A stretch of 64,000 nucleotides of DNA, taken from Chitinophagaceae bacterium. GTDB taxonomy: Bacteria; Bacteroidota; Bacteroidia; Chitinophagales; Chitinophagaceae. Shown here one piece after another: positions 54,876 to 64,000 of the stretch (position 1 is its first letter; the number at the start of each line of letters is the position of its first letter). The position numbers and the translations under genes were made by a program. Location: assembly GCA_016720775.1 (NCBI GenBank), contig JADKJX010000013.1:1-64000 (forward strand). Reading direction: 5' to 3'. The notes under the pieces are model-generated. The model saw only the letters and a program-made list of their open reading frames with translations, was not told the origin of the DNA and ran no database searches.

Positions 54876-55493
54876 TTATTTGGCTTTGATCGTATCCTTC
54901 ACCGAGCCGCAATGAAGCATGGTCGCTTTAAATTCCGGGTGATTCTTACCCAGGTATGGATTTACAACTTCCACTGTTTTACTGATCCAGTTGGCTTCCT
55001 TATCCTCGCCAAATGCCATCGGGCAGTTTTGCAAGTACATTTTTTCACCTTCGTAGTTGATCATACCAAAAAAGGAAGGATAGAGATTATCAGAAATACT
55101 TTTGAAATCCTTTCGCATTTCGGTGATATCGGTCTGTTGCAACAACGAGACTGCATTGCTTTTAACATTTGCATGCTCCGTCATCGCGGCATCATATAAA
55201 TTGAGTGTATCTTTCTTTAACTCTGCCATGGGAATGCTGTCGAACAGTTGAATAAATCTCCTGCAACTCTCTTTGGCTTTTGCCGTATCGGCATTTACAA
55301 AAGCCTCTTTCATATCAAAATAGGCATTCATGGCATCCTCTACAGAAAGGTTAAATATGTCGGAATGCTTTTTTAATGTCAATGCCTGTTGTTTCGTGCC
55401 GCCATCCGTTGTTTTGGCATTACTGAACCGGTACCAGTAAAATCCAACCACGCCAAGGACCAGCAGAAGCACCACAAAAAGTATTTTTTTCAT
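54876..55493 (-). CDS. DUF3347 domain protein
   Basis: 205 residues. N-terminal membrane or signal segment MKKILFVVLLLVLGVVGFYWYRF, linker, helical DUF3347 domain (about residues 45-195) with SVEDAMNAYFDMKEAFVNAD and QLFDSI, and the diagnostic C-terminal MYLQNCPMAFGEDKEANWISK with YLGKNHPEFKATMLHCGSV, whose Cys, His and Met could bind metal (the family is linked to copper efflux proteins such as the C-terminus of some CusB-like adaptors). Stand-alone, no CusA/CusB gene nearby, placed 46 bases upstream of the TonB receptor on the same strand. Role in periplasmic metal handling is inferred. Confidence 0.8.
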   Translation of the reverse strand: MKKILFVVLLLVLGVVGFYWYRFSNAKTTDGGTKQQALTLKKHSDIFNLSVEDAMNAYFDMKEAFVNADTAKAKESCRRFIQLFDSIPMAELKKDTLNLYDAAMTEHANVKSNAVSLLQQTDITEMRKDFKSISDNLYPSFFGMINYEGEKMYLQNCPMAFGEDKEANWISKTVEVVNPYLGKNHPEFKATMLHCGSVKDTIKAK

Positions 55494-55581
55494 ATACGGT
55501 TTTTTTTTACAAATCTAACCTCTCCCAACATACGTTTATCTGATCATAAAAGATTTTTTGATATTATAACAGGAATTACTG

Positions 55582-55608
55582 TTGAAGGTTCGATAATCGC
55601 TATTTTTG
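55582..55608 (+). promoter_or_regulatory. Candidate promoter of the ABC-F gene
   Basis: TTG at 55582 and TATTTTTG at 55601-55608 fit the -33 and -7 boxes of Bacteroidota with normal spacing, 29 bases before the ATG at 55637. Confidence 0.5.
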
Positions 55609-55636
55609 CGGCCTGAAAAACAGTTAACGGACTTTT

Positions 55637-57595
55637 ATGCTTTTAGGATTACAAAATGTGACTTTTGAATTTGGTGCAAGAACCATTGTGGAAGATGCTA
55701 CCTGGCATATTCAACCCAACGAACGTATTGGGCTGATCGGTTATAACGGAACCGGTAAATCCACCTTGCTGAAAGTGCTGACGGGGCAATACAGCCCGGC
55801 AAAGGGTACCGTAGAGAAAGGCAGGGAAACAACCATTGGTTTTTTGCACCAGGACCTGTTGAGTTTTGATACCGAAGATTCCATCCTTGAGGTAGCCATG
55901 GGCGCTTTTGAAAGGGTGAAACAACTGGAAAAGGAAATTGAAGAGATCGGTAAAAAGCTGGAAGCAACGGGAGACGAATCCCTTGCGCATGATTATGCCG
56001 ACCGGCTTCATGAAATGGATGTGCTTGACGGGTATAATATTCATCATAAGACCGAAGAGATATTACAGGGCCTCGGATTTGCAAATGCCGACCTGCAGAA
56101 ACCTTATAAGCTATTCAGCGGAGGCTGGCGCATGCGTGTGTTGCTGGCAAAGATGATATTGATGCACCCGGATGTTTTACTGCTGGATGAACCTACCAAC
56201 CACCTTGACCTGCCCAGTATTGAATGGCTGGAAAAATACCTGCAACATTATCCCGGTGCTGTGGTGATCGTAAGCCATGACCGCTATTTTTTAGACCGCA
56301 TGGTAACAAAGATCGTAGAGTTATATCAGCAGCAGCTGCATTCTTATACAGGTAACTACTCCTTTTACGAAACAGAAAAAGCCCTTCGGGTTGACATACA
56401 AAAAAAGGCTTACGAGAACCAGCAGGATTACATCCGCCAGCAGGAACGCTTTGTGGAACGGTTTAAAGCAAAGGCGAGCAAAGCAGCCGCTGCACAAAGT
56501 ATCGTAAAGCGGCTCGACCGGCTGGACAGAATTGAAGACGTGGAAATAGAGCGGCCAAACATCCGTATAAATTTTTCGGTTGACAAACAACCCGGAAGAG
56601 TATTGTGCACACTGAAGCATGTATCGAAAAGTTTTGGCAACCTGAAGATCATTGAGAATACCGGTGCCGAAATTGACCGCGGAGATAAAGTTGCCCTCAT
56701 TGGTGCAAATGGAAAAGGGAAATCAACCCTGCTGAGAATTATTGCGGGCACGGAACCATTTACCGGTGAACGCATTTGGGGGCATAATGTAAACGACTCC
56801 TTGTATGCCCAGCACCAGTTAGAAGCACTGGATATTAATAATACCGTATTGGGAGAGATGCAAGGCAGCCGGAGCGGCAAGACCGACCTGGAACTAAGAA
56901 GTTTGCTGGGATGCTTTTTATTCAGCGGTGATGATGTAGATAAAAAGATCAAAGTGTTAAGCGGTGGTGAAAAAGCCCGTGTTGCATTGGCCAAAACAAT
57001 TGTAAGCAAGGCAAATTTTCTTTTACTGGATGAACCTACCAACCACCTGGACATTCATTCGGTGGAATTACTGATCGAGGCTTTGAATAAATACGAAGGC
57101 AGCATCGTGCTGGTAAGTCACGACAGGTACTTCATCAGCAAGATCGCCAACAAGATCTGGGAAATTGAAGATCATAAGATCAGGGAATTTAAAGGAACGT
57201 ATAAAGAATGGGAAGACTGGAAAGAAAGACGAGAAGCCGAAAAAATAAAAGAAGCAAAAGCTGTCAAACAACCGGAACCTGTAAGTCAGCCGGAAAAAAA
57301 ACAGAAGGAGCCGGAGAAAACAGTTCAGCGAAATTCAATTGACAAGGACCTGAAAAAAGAACTGCAAAAACAAAAGAATATCTTTAACCAGCTGGAAGAA
57401 AAGATCGCCCGGCTTAACCAGCAGAAGACACAATTAGAAGCAGACCTTGCTGCCCCTGCTGTTTATAACGATAAGAACCGGTTTCTTGAAACAGAAACAG
57501 CTTACAAGAATACGGTTACCGAATTACAAAAAACAACTTCCGAATACGAAACAGCTTTTGAAAGGCTGATGAAGCTTGAGGAAAAGATGGGATGA
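55637..57595 (+). CDS. ABC-F family ATPase (Uup/EttA-like)
   Basis: 652 residues with two ABC domains and no membrane part. First Walker A GYNGTGKST (about 36-44), signature FSGGWRMRVLLAKM and LLLDEPTNHLDLPSIEWLE; second Walker A GANGKGKST (about 350-358), signature LSGGEKARVALAKTIV and LLLDEPTNHLDIHSVE. Between them is the P-site tRNA-interaction linker. The C-terminal part (about 555-650) is a charged coiled coil (KKELQKQKNIFNQLEEKIARL), as in Uup-type proteins. ABC-F proteins act on the ribosome, relieving stalls or giving drug protection; not a transporter. Preceded by a promoter and followed by a strong terminator. Confidence 0.93.
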   Translation: MLLGLQNVTFEFGARTIVEDATWHIQPNERIGLIGYNGTGKSTLLKVLTGQYSPAKGTVEKGRETTIGFLHQDLLSFDTEDSILEVAMGAFERVKQLEKEIEEIGKKLEATGDESLAHDYADRLHEMDVLDGYNIHHKTEEILQGLGFANADLQKPYKLFSGGWRMRVLLAKMILMHPDVLLLDEPTNHLDLPSIEWLEKYLQHYPGAVVIVSHDRYFLDRMVTKIVELYQQQLHSYTGNYSFYETEKALRVDIQKKAYENQQDYIRQQERFVERFKAKASKAAAAQSIVKRLDRLDRIEDVEIERPNIRINFSVDKQPGRVLCTLKHVSKSFGNLKIIENTGAEIDRGDKVALIGANGKGKSTLLRIIAGTEPFTGERIWGHNVNDSLYAQHQLEALDINNTVLGEMQGSRSGKTDLELRSLLGCFLFSGDDVDKKIKVLSGGEKARVALAKTIVSKANFLLLDEPTNHLDIHSVELLIEALNKYEGSIVLVSHDRYFISKIANKIWEIEDHKIREFKGTYKEWEDWKERREAEKIKEAKAVKQPEPVSQPEKKQKEPEKTVQRNSIDKDLKKELQKQKNIFNQLEEKIARLNQQKTQLEADLAAPAVYNDKNRFLETETAYKNTVTELQKTTSEYETAFERLMKLEEKMG

Positions 57596-57642
57596 TGAAC
57601 TGTGCCAGGTCTTAATTCAAAATATCTTAAGAGTTTTATAAA

Positions 57643-57678
57643 AGAAAAATCCCCGGCATAACCGGGGACTTTTTTTAT
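57643..57678 (+). terminator. Terminator of the ABC-F gene
   Basis: AATCCCCGG-CATAA-CCGGGGACT followed by T7. Confidence 0.85.
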
Positions 57679-57699
57679 AATTTGTAATCTGTTTGCAGA

Positions 57700-59043
57700 T
57701 TAGTAATTCCTTACTGTCATTTCAACCCTTCTGTTCTTTGCACGACCAGCGGCAGTTTTGTTATCAGCAACTGGTTTTGTTTCGCCATAACCTGTTGATG
57801 TAAGGCGGCTTTCGTCAATGCCTTTGCTTACCAGGTAAGCTTTAACAGAAGCAGCCCTTTTCTCAGACAAAGTCTGGTTGCTTTCGTCTTTACCAACATC
57901 ATCAGTATGACCATCGATGTTTACTTTATAAGAAGGATTCTCTTTTAAGATAGAAACCACGTCATTCAGTTTAGGGAATGATTTAGCCAGCAATTTATCG
58001 CTGCCTGTTGCGAAGAATACATTCTGAGCTGCTTTGTTTACACGCTCAACAATTTTTTCGTCAATTACAGGGCAACCATAGTTAGAAGCTGGTCCTTTTT
58101 CATTGATACATTTATCTTCTTCGTCATTTACACCATCGCCATCTGTATCAGGAATCGGGCAACCTTGATAACGGGCAACACCCGGAACGGTAGGACATTT
58201 ATCCTGTTCGTCGTTGATACCATCTTTATCTGTATCAGGAATCGGGCAACCCTGGTAACGGGCTAAACCGGCAACATCCGGACATTTATCATCTCCGTCA
58301 GCAATACCATCTCCATCCCTGTCTGGGCAACCTTTCAAAGAAGCAAGACCTTTTACATCCGGGCATTTGTCATCTACATCCAAAACGCCGTCGCCATCCC
58401 TGTCTTTTGGAGCTTCAACAACTGGTGGTGGTGGTGGTGGTGGAACCACTTTCACTTTTTCTTTGCCGATATTCTGAGCAAGACCTACTGAATAAAACAA
58501 GTGGTCACCCAGTGTCTTTTTAGATAAAGTCCACCTGTATTGAGCCTGTACAATAAGATATGTAACGCTGTTGAAATTGACCTGGGCACCAATACCTGCA
58601 GGCACATAACCTCCAAAATGATTGGTATAAAGACCGCCGCCAATACCTACTGTTAAAAACGGATTGATCATCGCTGCATCCGAGAACAAACGGGCATTTA
58701 AACTTGGTTCCAGTTCCACACCAAATTCTGTTTTTTGTTGTGGGGTACCGTAAGTAACAAGATTATAATCACGGAACATACCGTTCAACCTAATTGAGAA
58801 ATCCAGCCTGTTGGTAAGTCCTTTCCAATAAGAAAGTGAAAAACCCTTACTAAGGTCTCTGAACCTTGAGTAAACCTTTCCAGTACTTGGATCTTTAATG
58901 CCCAAAGGAGCATTAAAATCGGCCATATTAAAATGCAAACCAAGAAGGGTTCCCTTCTTACTGTCATTACTCATTTTTTTCTGGGAAAAAGCACTTGTGG
59001 CTAAAAGAGTTAATGCCAGAATTAGCGTTAGTTTTTGTTTCAT
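57700..59043 (-). CDS. OmpA-family protein with thrombospondin-3 repeats
   Basis: 447 residues from the signal peptide start MKQKLTLILALTLLATSAFSQ (residue 15 of a longer frame). An eight-strand-type barrel (about 25-210) is followed by a poly-Pro hinge (VPPPPPPPVVEAP), four thrombospondin-type-3 calcium repeats (DRDGDGVLDVDDKCPDVKG and similar, each with D-x-D-x-D-G-x-x-D and a CP), and the OmpA C domain (VFFATGSDKLL, YKVNIDGHTDDVGKDESNQTLSEKRA, and the C-terminal AGRAKNRRVEMTV) that grips peptidoglycan. Structural anchor of the outer membrane; calcium stiffens the linker. Likely a major, highly expressed protein. Confidence 0.95.
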   Translation of the reverse strand: MKQKLTLILALTLLATSAFSQKKMSNDSKKGTLLGLHFNMADFNAPLGIKDPSTGKVYSRFRDLSKGFSLSYWKGLTNRLDFSIRLNGMFRDYNLVTYGTPQQKTEFGVELEPSLNARLFSDAAMINPFLTVGIGGGLYTNHFGGYVPAGIGAQVNFNSVTYLIVQAQYRWTLSKKTLGDHLFYSVGLAQNIGKEKVKVVPPPPPPPVVEAPKDRDGDGVLDVDDKCPDVKGLASLKGCPDRDGDGIADGDDKCPDVAGLARYQGCPIPDTDKDGINDEQDKCPTVPGVARYQGCPIPDTDGDGVNDEEDKCINEKGPASNYGCPVIDEKIVERVNKAAQNVFFATGSDKLLAKSFPKLNDVVSILKENPSYKVNIDGHTDDVGKDESNQTLSEKRAASVKAYLVSKGIDESRLTSTGYGETKPVADNKTAAGRAKNRRVEMTVRNY

Positions 59044-59155
59044 AAACTTCAATTTTATTAAAATTTTTGTCTGAGTTATGTGCAAATATAATGTTAAATT
59101 AATGGAAAGGCAAAATTTGAATACAAATTTATTATTTCCCCAAAAATAGTCAAAA

Positions 59156-60576
59156 TCAGACCTTTACCAGCTTCCATCTCCCTTTTCTGAAGATGATAAT
59201 GCTGATAATTGCGAGTACTGTTTCTGCAATATTAATGGCCACATAAACACCCGTTGTACCCATTTTTAAATACGTAACCAGCAAATAAGCCATCGGTATC
59301 TGCAGCATCCAAAAAACAAAGAGGTTTATATAGGTTGGTGTCTTGCTGTCCCCTGCCCCATTGAATGCCTGGGTAAGCACCATGCCGTAAGCAAAAACAT
59401 ATAGCCAATGGCAAGTATGTGCAGGCACCTGGTTCCTTCCGCTACTGCCAATTCATTGCTGGTAAAAAACCGCATGAATGTTTCTCCAAAGAAAAAGAAG
59501 ACCAGCGCTACCAATGCAAAGAAACACAGGGCCAGGAATGCACTTCGCCATACCGATCTTTCCGCTCTTTCCGGGTGCCCGGCACCCAGGTTCTGTCCCG
59601 TAAGTGTGGCGGCAGCATTCGCAATTCCCCAGGCGGGTAAAATGGTAAACATGCATATTCTTATTGCGGTAAAATAACCGGAAGTAGCCTCCATTCCTGA
59701 TTCAGCAACAAGCTTTGCCAGGAATATCCAGCTGCAACTGCCAATTAAAAACTGGAACATAGCACCGGAAGAAGTATTGAGCAGGTTCTTTATCAATACC
59801 AGGTCTGCTTTGAATTGTTTGATGGAAAGTTTCACCAGGTCTTTACCGGCAAACAGGTGGTAAAACTGGAAGATCACTCCACAACCCCTGCCAATGGTAG
59901 TAGACACTGCCGCTCCCATCAATCCCATTTTTGGAAATGGACCGTAACCCATGATCAGCAAAGGATCGAGAATAATATTGATGATATTTGAAAAGATCAA
60001 CGCCTTCATTGCCACGGAAGCATCGCCGGAGCCACGAAAAATACCATTGTTCACAAACAAAAGCATGATAACAATATTGCTTCCCAGCATCAATTGGGTA
60101 AATCCGTAATGCTCATTCACCACATTTGCATCAGCCCCCATAAAGCGAAGTATCTCTTTTGGAAAAAGAATTCCGAAAATGCTTATCAGTATGGAAAAAG
60201 CAGTAGCGATCATTATCACTTGTACCGCAACGGAAGAGGCTGTTTTAAAATCTTTTTCCCCTGCCCGGCGGGCTATGAGAGCAGTAGCCCCCATGGCCAA
60301 TCCCCATGCAATGGAATACAGGATGGTAAGGGATGATTCGGTTAATCCAACGGTAGCTGCCGCATCGGAACTTACCTTATTCACAAAATAAATATCTACC
60401 AATGCGAATAAAGATTCCAGCACCATTTCAAGCACCATGGGTACAGCTAAAAGAAAAATAGCCCGGTCAATACTGCCGGTGGTAAAATCTTTTATATCCC
60501 CCCGCAGGGCTTGTTTGAATAATTTGAAAAAAGAAGTTTTTGTATCCTGATTTATTGATCCAGTCATTATTGACAA
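59156..60576 (-). CDS. MATE-family efflux transporter (one frameshift near 59390)
   Basis: About 472 residues. N-terminal LRGDIKDFTTGSIDRAIFLLAVPMVLEMVLESLFALVDIYFVN is the MATE opening, and the first 416-residue frame carries helices 1-10 with an internal repeat. The frame breaks near 59390, where the T run (five T) needs a sixth T; after it the other frame gives GMVLTQAFNGAGDSKTPTYINLF and the last helices to 59156. MATE proteins export cationic drugs and waste using Na+ or H+. The start may be the inner MTGSINQ at 60567. Inner membrane, substrate unknown. Confidence 0.85.
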
Positions 60577-60720
60577 AAATTAAAAATAGAGAATTACTCC
60601 CGCAGGGAGTTTGTATTTACAGCGAAAGACCTGGAAGAAGAATGGTATTCTGTTTACTTTGCCGGCAGGCAATGTTCTCCAGGTTAAATCAGGACTTCAT
60701 ATTCGTACAGTTGTAAATTC

Positions 60721-60797
<77 letters not shown>

Positions 60798-60853
60798 AAA
60801 TTTTGCAGCGGCAAAGCTAAGAAATTTTTACATTGCATGTAATCTCTACTGCA

Positions 60854-61537
60854 ATGGATGTAAAAATAGAACAATCGTGGAAGGAAGTTTTAAAACAGGA
60901 GTTCACAAAACCATACTTTCAACAGATCGTTACGTTCTTAAAAACAGAAAAAGCAGCAGGCAAGATCATTTATCCTCCCGGCTCACTCATTTTTAACGCA
61001 TTTAACCAAACGCCTTTCTCGAGGTTAAAAGTGGTACTTATTGGCCAGGACCCCTACCATGGAGCAGGCCAGGCGCATGGATTGAGCTTTTCCGTACCCA
61101 ACGGCATCAAGCCCCCACCCTCGCTGGTTAATATTTTTAAAGAGATCGCCAGTGATATCGGTGTTGCCATGCCGGCTTCTTATGGCAACCTTACCCGCTG
61201 GGCAGAACAAGGCGTCCTTTTATTGAATGCCGCATTAACGGTAAGGGCCAATGAACCTTTCAGCCATGCAAAAAGCGGTTGGGCCGAATTTACTGATGCT
61301 GTTATTCAAAAAATATCAGACGAAAAAAAAGGAATTGTGTTTTTGCTCTGGGGAAGATTTGCCCAGGATAAACAACTGCTGATCGATGAAACCAAACATT
61401 TTGTTTTAAAAGCGGCACATCCCTCTCCCTTTTCTGCCGATAAAGGTTTTTTCGGGTGCAAACATTTTTCAAAAACAAACGAGCTTTTGGTTAAACAGGG
61501 AATATCACCCATCGACTGGAAATTATTAACTCCTTAG
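60854..61537 (+). CDS. ung: Uracil-DNA glycosylase, family 1
   Basis: 227 residues from MDVKIEQSWKEVL (the upstream ATG at 60833 overlaps near the tRNA and is rejected). Catalytic motif GQDPYH at 64-69 (Asp activates water) and PSPF-type motif AAHPSPFSADKGFFG (about 193-207), whose His stabilises the leaving uracil, plus GVLLLNAALTVR and LLWGRFAQDK. It removes uracil formed by cytosine deamination or misincorporation; cytoplasmic base-excision repair. Followed 11 bases later by plsC-type gene on the same strand. Confidence 0.97.
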   Translation: MDVKIEQSWKEVLKQEFTKPYFQQIVTFLKTEKAAGKIIYPPGSLIFNAFNQTPFSRLKVVLIGQDPYHGAGQAHGLSFSVPNGIKPPPSLVNIFKEIASDIGVAMPASYGNLTRWAEQGVLLLNAALTVRANEPFSHAKSGWAEFTDAVIQKISDEKKGIVFLLWGRFAQDKQLLIDETKHFVLKAAHPSPFSADKGFFGCKHFSKTNELLVKQGISPIDWKLLTP

Positions 61538-61548
61538 CTTTGCCGCCG

Positions 61549-62280
61549 ATGAAGATCATTAAAAATATTTTCGGGTATATCTGGGCGCTTTGGGCACTCA
61601 TCACATTCCTGGTGACCTTTCTTATCATCATCATTCCTGCAATGCTCACACATTTGGCAGAAGACCCGAAGGGTCAAGACTTTTTCATCCGCATTGCCAG
61701 GCTGTGGATGAATGTTTGGCTTTTTTTAGTTGGATGCCCGCTGAAAGTAAAAGGAAAAGAAAATTTTAAGGAAGGAGAAACCTATGTGGTGGTCTTTAAC
61801 CACAATGCTTTTTTGGATGTTCCCTTATCCGCTCCGTATGTGCCGGGCCCGAATAAAACCATTGCCAAAGCTTCGTTTGCAAAAATTCCTTTATTCGGTT
61901 CGTTTTACAGTAAAGGCTCTGTATTGGTTGACAGGAAAGACGAAAAAAGCCGCAGCAAAAGTTTTGATGCCATGAAAAAAGTGCTGGCCACAGGTATGCA
62001 CATGTGTATCTATCCCGAAGGAACCCGTAACCGCAGCGATAAACCCATCAAGCCATTTTACGATGGTGCTTTCCGGCTGGCTGCCGCTGCACAAAAAGAT
62101 ATTGTACCCTGCGTAATAAAAGGAACAAAAAAAGCAATGCCCATCAATAAGAAATTCTTTTTCCTGCCCACCAGGTTATCTATGCAATTCTTACCGGCTG
62201 TTTCTTCTTCGGGTATAACCGTAGAAGAACTGAAAGAAAAAGTTTACCAGGCAATGCTGCAGGAGTATACAAAGAATTAA
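61549..62280 (+). CDS. 1-acyl-sn-glycerol-3-phosphate acyltransferase family (PlsC-like)
   Basis: 243 residues. One or two N-terminal membrane helices (NIFGYIWALWALITFLVTFLI), then acyltransferase motif I FNHNAFLDVPLSAPY (about residues 85-98, NHxxxxD catalytic pair), motif II ASFAKIPLFGSFYSKGSVLVDR, motif III MCIYPEGTRNRSDKPIKPFYDGA (about 150-172), and motif IV VPCVIKGTKKAMP. It esterifies the 2-position of lysophosphatidic acid in phospholipid synthesis (or a related lipid). Inner membrane. Next to ung but with no functional link. Confidence 0.9.
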   Translation: MKIIKNIFGYIWALWALITFLVTFLIIIIPAMLTHLAEDPKGQDFFIRIARLWMNVWLFLVGCPLKVKGKENFKEGETYVVVFNHNAFLDVPLSAPYVPGPNKTIAKASFAKIPLFGSFYSKGSVLVDRKDEKSRSKSFDAMKKVLATGMHMCIYPEGTRNRSDKPIKPFYDGAFRLAAAAQKDIVPCVIKGTKKAMPINKKFFFLPTRLSMQFLPAVSSSGITVEELKEKVYQAMLQEYTKN

Positions 62281-62288
62281 CGAACCTG

Positions 62289-64000
62289 CTAAAGATCATA
62301 AAAATACCTCGTACGATTAATCCGCAGGTCTCTCAGCAATCCTGATTTGGGACTGATGCTGATATTAAAGGAACGGTATTTACCAACCGGTGAGATATTA
62401 ATGGCCATCTGCCAGCAATGCATCTCCCGGGTAAGGTACATACTGATCATACCAAGATCTTTGTTGGTTATATTATAAGACCCATTTAATCCTATCTGCC
62501 ATCTGGGGGTAAGGTTTAATGTTCCTGACCAGGTTACATTTTGTGAAACAGATCCTGTATAGCCGGTTCCAAAACCATTGGGCACACGGGAATAATTGAG
62601 TGAATATGAAAAACTGATGCTCCACGGAATATTGAAATTGGCATACTCACCAGGGTTATTGCTGATGTATGCAGCCTCCTGCTGGTATTCATCCAGCGGC
62701 ATACCTGTATAAGGATTGACCTGGTTGAGCACGGGGTTGGTGTTCGCTAACTTTTCTTTTTTATCGCCTCCCCGGAACTGGCTTTGAACAGCAATACTGC
62801 CACTGGTCATTTTACCCAATGCAAGTATCTTCTTGTTCCAGATCAACTTGTCAATGAACTCACCATTGGCATTTGTTAAGTAAGGAACCACCAGGGCATT
62901 TGCCGAAATACTTATCTTGTCAAAAAGATTTGTACGCACATTAATATTGAAAGGCTTCAGTTGAAACGAGTCTTCCAAAAAGTTGTAACTGGTGGAAATG
63001 CTGAAGCCATCGATCAGCGTAACCTTTTTAACCGCACCGGCACTGGTATCTTTACGGTTACGCACTTTCATCTGCACATTATTATCGAGAACAAAATTCA
63101 GTCCGCCGAATTTGCCTTCACTGAACGGCCCGAACACACCCCGTTCATGTATCGAATATCTCCGGACATTTCCAAAGGTATCCACCTGTGTGGAATACCA
63201 GAACTTCCGGTTCATATCAGGCTTGTAACTGGCAGACAGTTGCGGACGCAATTCATGACGTATCGCTTTCACCGGGCTTTTCTTTCCAAACGTGAACAAC
63301 CCGAATATCCGGGTGGATACGCCCATTCCAAAACTCATTTCACGGGCCGTATAAAATCCCTTGCTGATCGTGGTGTCTAATTTTTTATTTATCCCATCCC
63401 AGCTGCGGATGAATTTTTCCTGGTACCACTTCTCGGTGTAACTCACGCTGGGTGCAAACTGAAAATTTCCAACCTGTGGCAACGATAAACTAAGTGGTAT
63501 AAGGTGACTGGCACCCCACTGGTAATTTTTTGTAAACGCTTTAAAGAAACCGCCGGACGTATCGTAGAAAGTAGAAAGGCTGCGGATGTTTGTGTTGAGT
63601 GCGATCCCGATATTCTCATACCACCTGTATGAACCGATCACTTCCTTGCGGCGGAAAGGATACAGCGTGTTCACATTAAAGCCGATGTCGGGCAGGTTGA
63701 TGTTAAACTGTTTTGTATTGGTATTCTGGTTGTGGTTGCCGCTGATGTTCAGGTTAAATGGTTTGTCCTTCCATATTTTTGAATACGTGATGGACGAGTT
63801 GAGTATGTTCTGAAAATTCCGCTGCGGACTATTAGGCACCGCCGAATTAAACCCGCTGCTTCCTGCATTCAGGCTTGCATTAAAACTTACGCCCGGTCTT
63901 GCCTTTGTATCCGAACTGTGGCTCCAGCGGATATTGAAATTCCTTGCACCGGATCTATCCAGGTCACGCAGGTGCTGAATGTCTACGGTGAGGTTACCCT
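62289..64000 (-). CDS. lptD: LPS-assembly protein LptD, Bacteroidota type (3' part, cut by the window edge)
   Basis: The C-terminal 570 residues of a large outer-membrane barrel. The frame continues past the first internal Val to the window edge (GNLTVDIQHLRDLDRSGAR... is read at 63800-64000). Marks of the LptD_2-type barrel: many strands with alternating aromatic ends, YRWYENIGIALNTN, YQWGASHLIPLSLSLPQ and IRHELRPQLSASYKPDMNRKFW, and the final MSFGMGVSTRIFG and RSFNISISPKSGLLRDLRINR. LptD/LptE move lipopolysaccharide into the outer leaflet. The 5' part and any lptE are outside this window. It ends 8 bases after the convergent plsC stop. Confidence 0.85.
   Translation of the reverse strand, partial: GNLTVDIQHLRDLDRSGARNFNIRWSHSSDTKARPGVSFNASLNAGSSGFNSAVPNSPQRNFQNILNSSITYSKIWKDKPFNLNISGNHNQNTNTKQFNINLPDIGFNVNTLYPFRRKEVIGSYRWYENIGIALNTNIRSLSTFYDTSGGFFKAFTKNYQWGASHLIPLSLSLPQVGNFQFAPSVSYTEKWYQEKFIRSWDGINKKLDTTISKGFYTAREMSFGMGVSTRIFGLFTFGKKSPVKAIRHELRPQLSASYKPDMNRKFWYSTQVDTFGNVRRYSIHERGVFGPFSEGKFGGLNFVLDNNVQMKVRNRKDTSAGAVKKVTLIDGFSISTSYNFLEDSFQLKPFNINVRTNLFDKISISANALVVPYLTNANGEFIDKLIWNKKILALGKMTSGSIAVQSQFRGGDKKEKLANTNPVLNQVNPYTGMPLDEYQQEAAYISNNPGEYANFNIPWSISFSYSLNYSRVPNGFGTGYTGSVSQNVTWSGTLNLTPRWQIGLNGSYNITNKDLGMISMYLTREMHCWQMAINISPVGKYRSFNISISPKSGLLRDLRINRTRYFYDL

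Noticed and set aside
56428..57054. 208-residue minus-strand ORF
   Set aside because: Antisense to the ABC-F gene with both Walker motifs intact on the plus strand.

Overview
The window looks like a chromosome segment of a Bacteroidota bacterium, most likely family Chitinophagaceae. Pointers are the T9SS/gliding C-terminal domain (CHU_C type), SusC-like TonB receptors, a type B L31, the GlmU paralog of Bacteroidetes, an LptD of the Bacteroidota kind, TAnnTTTG promoter boxes and moderate GC. Most genes lie on the minus strand. The only RNA gene seen is one tRNA-Arg(UCU). There is no CRISPR array, prophage or plasmid origin.

Layout. 1-8.5 kb: cell-surface and secreted proteins (an OmpA-type protein, a kelch/endosialidase-chaperone adhesin with a DUF4907 partner, a DUF6629 membrane protein, a lipoprotein), nearly all broken by several frameshifts, plus a cold-shock protein. 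8.5-15 kb: repeat-rich. It holds a REP-associated (RAYT) transposase inside 65-bp inverted repeats, two histidine-degradation genes (ftcD, hutI) around a CoA-transferase, inverted arrays of a 19-bp repeat and a triple REP cluster. 15-30 kb: a GH92 mannosidase, a MurC-like ligase, an MFS exporter, an RRM protein, small membrane proteins, a secreted Ppx/GppA-like protein beside a coiled-coil membrane protein, a cyclophilin, and a glycosyltransferase/flippase pair. 30-46 kb: a Kir channel, tpiA, a GlmU paralog, a giant PKD adhesin, rpmE2, yajQ, an outer-membrane barrel, lgt, a bacilliredoxin, Hsp20 and arginine decarboxylase. 46-51 kb: a translation cluster thrS-infC-rluF-rpmI-rplT. 51-64 kb: a TonB receptor, a DUF3347 protein, an ABC-F ATPase, an OmpA protein with thrombospondin-3 repeats, a MATE exporter, tRNA-Arg, ung, plsC and the 3' part of lptD.

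How the genes work together. FtcD and HutI are the last steps of histidine breakdown. L20, L35, IF3 and ThrRS form the usual initiation-factor neighbourhood, but a pseudouridine synthase sits inside it. Envelope building is the main theme: LptD, Lgt, PlsC, GlmU paralog, Mur ligase, OmpA proteins, TonB receptors and T9SS-type adhesins.

Reading quality. Many genes are split by a one-base change inside a homopolymer, and the translated product resumes in the next frame. This looks more like indel error in the assembly than true gene decay, above all in the first 8.5 kb. For such genes I give full spans and say where the frame breaks. Coordinates derived by hand inside homopolymers may be off by one.
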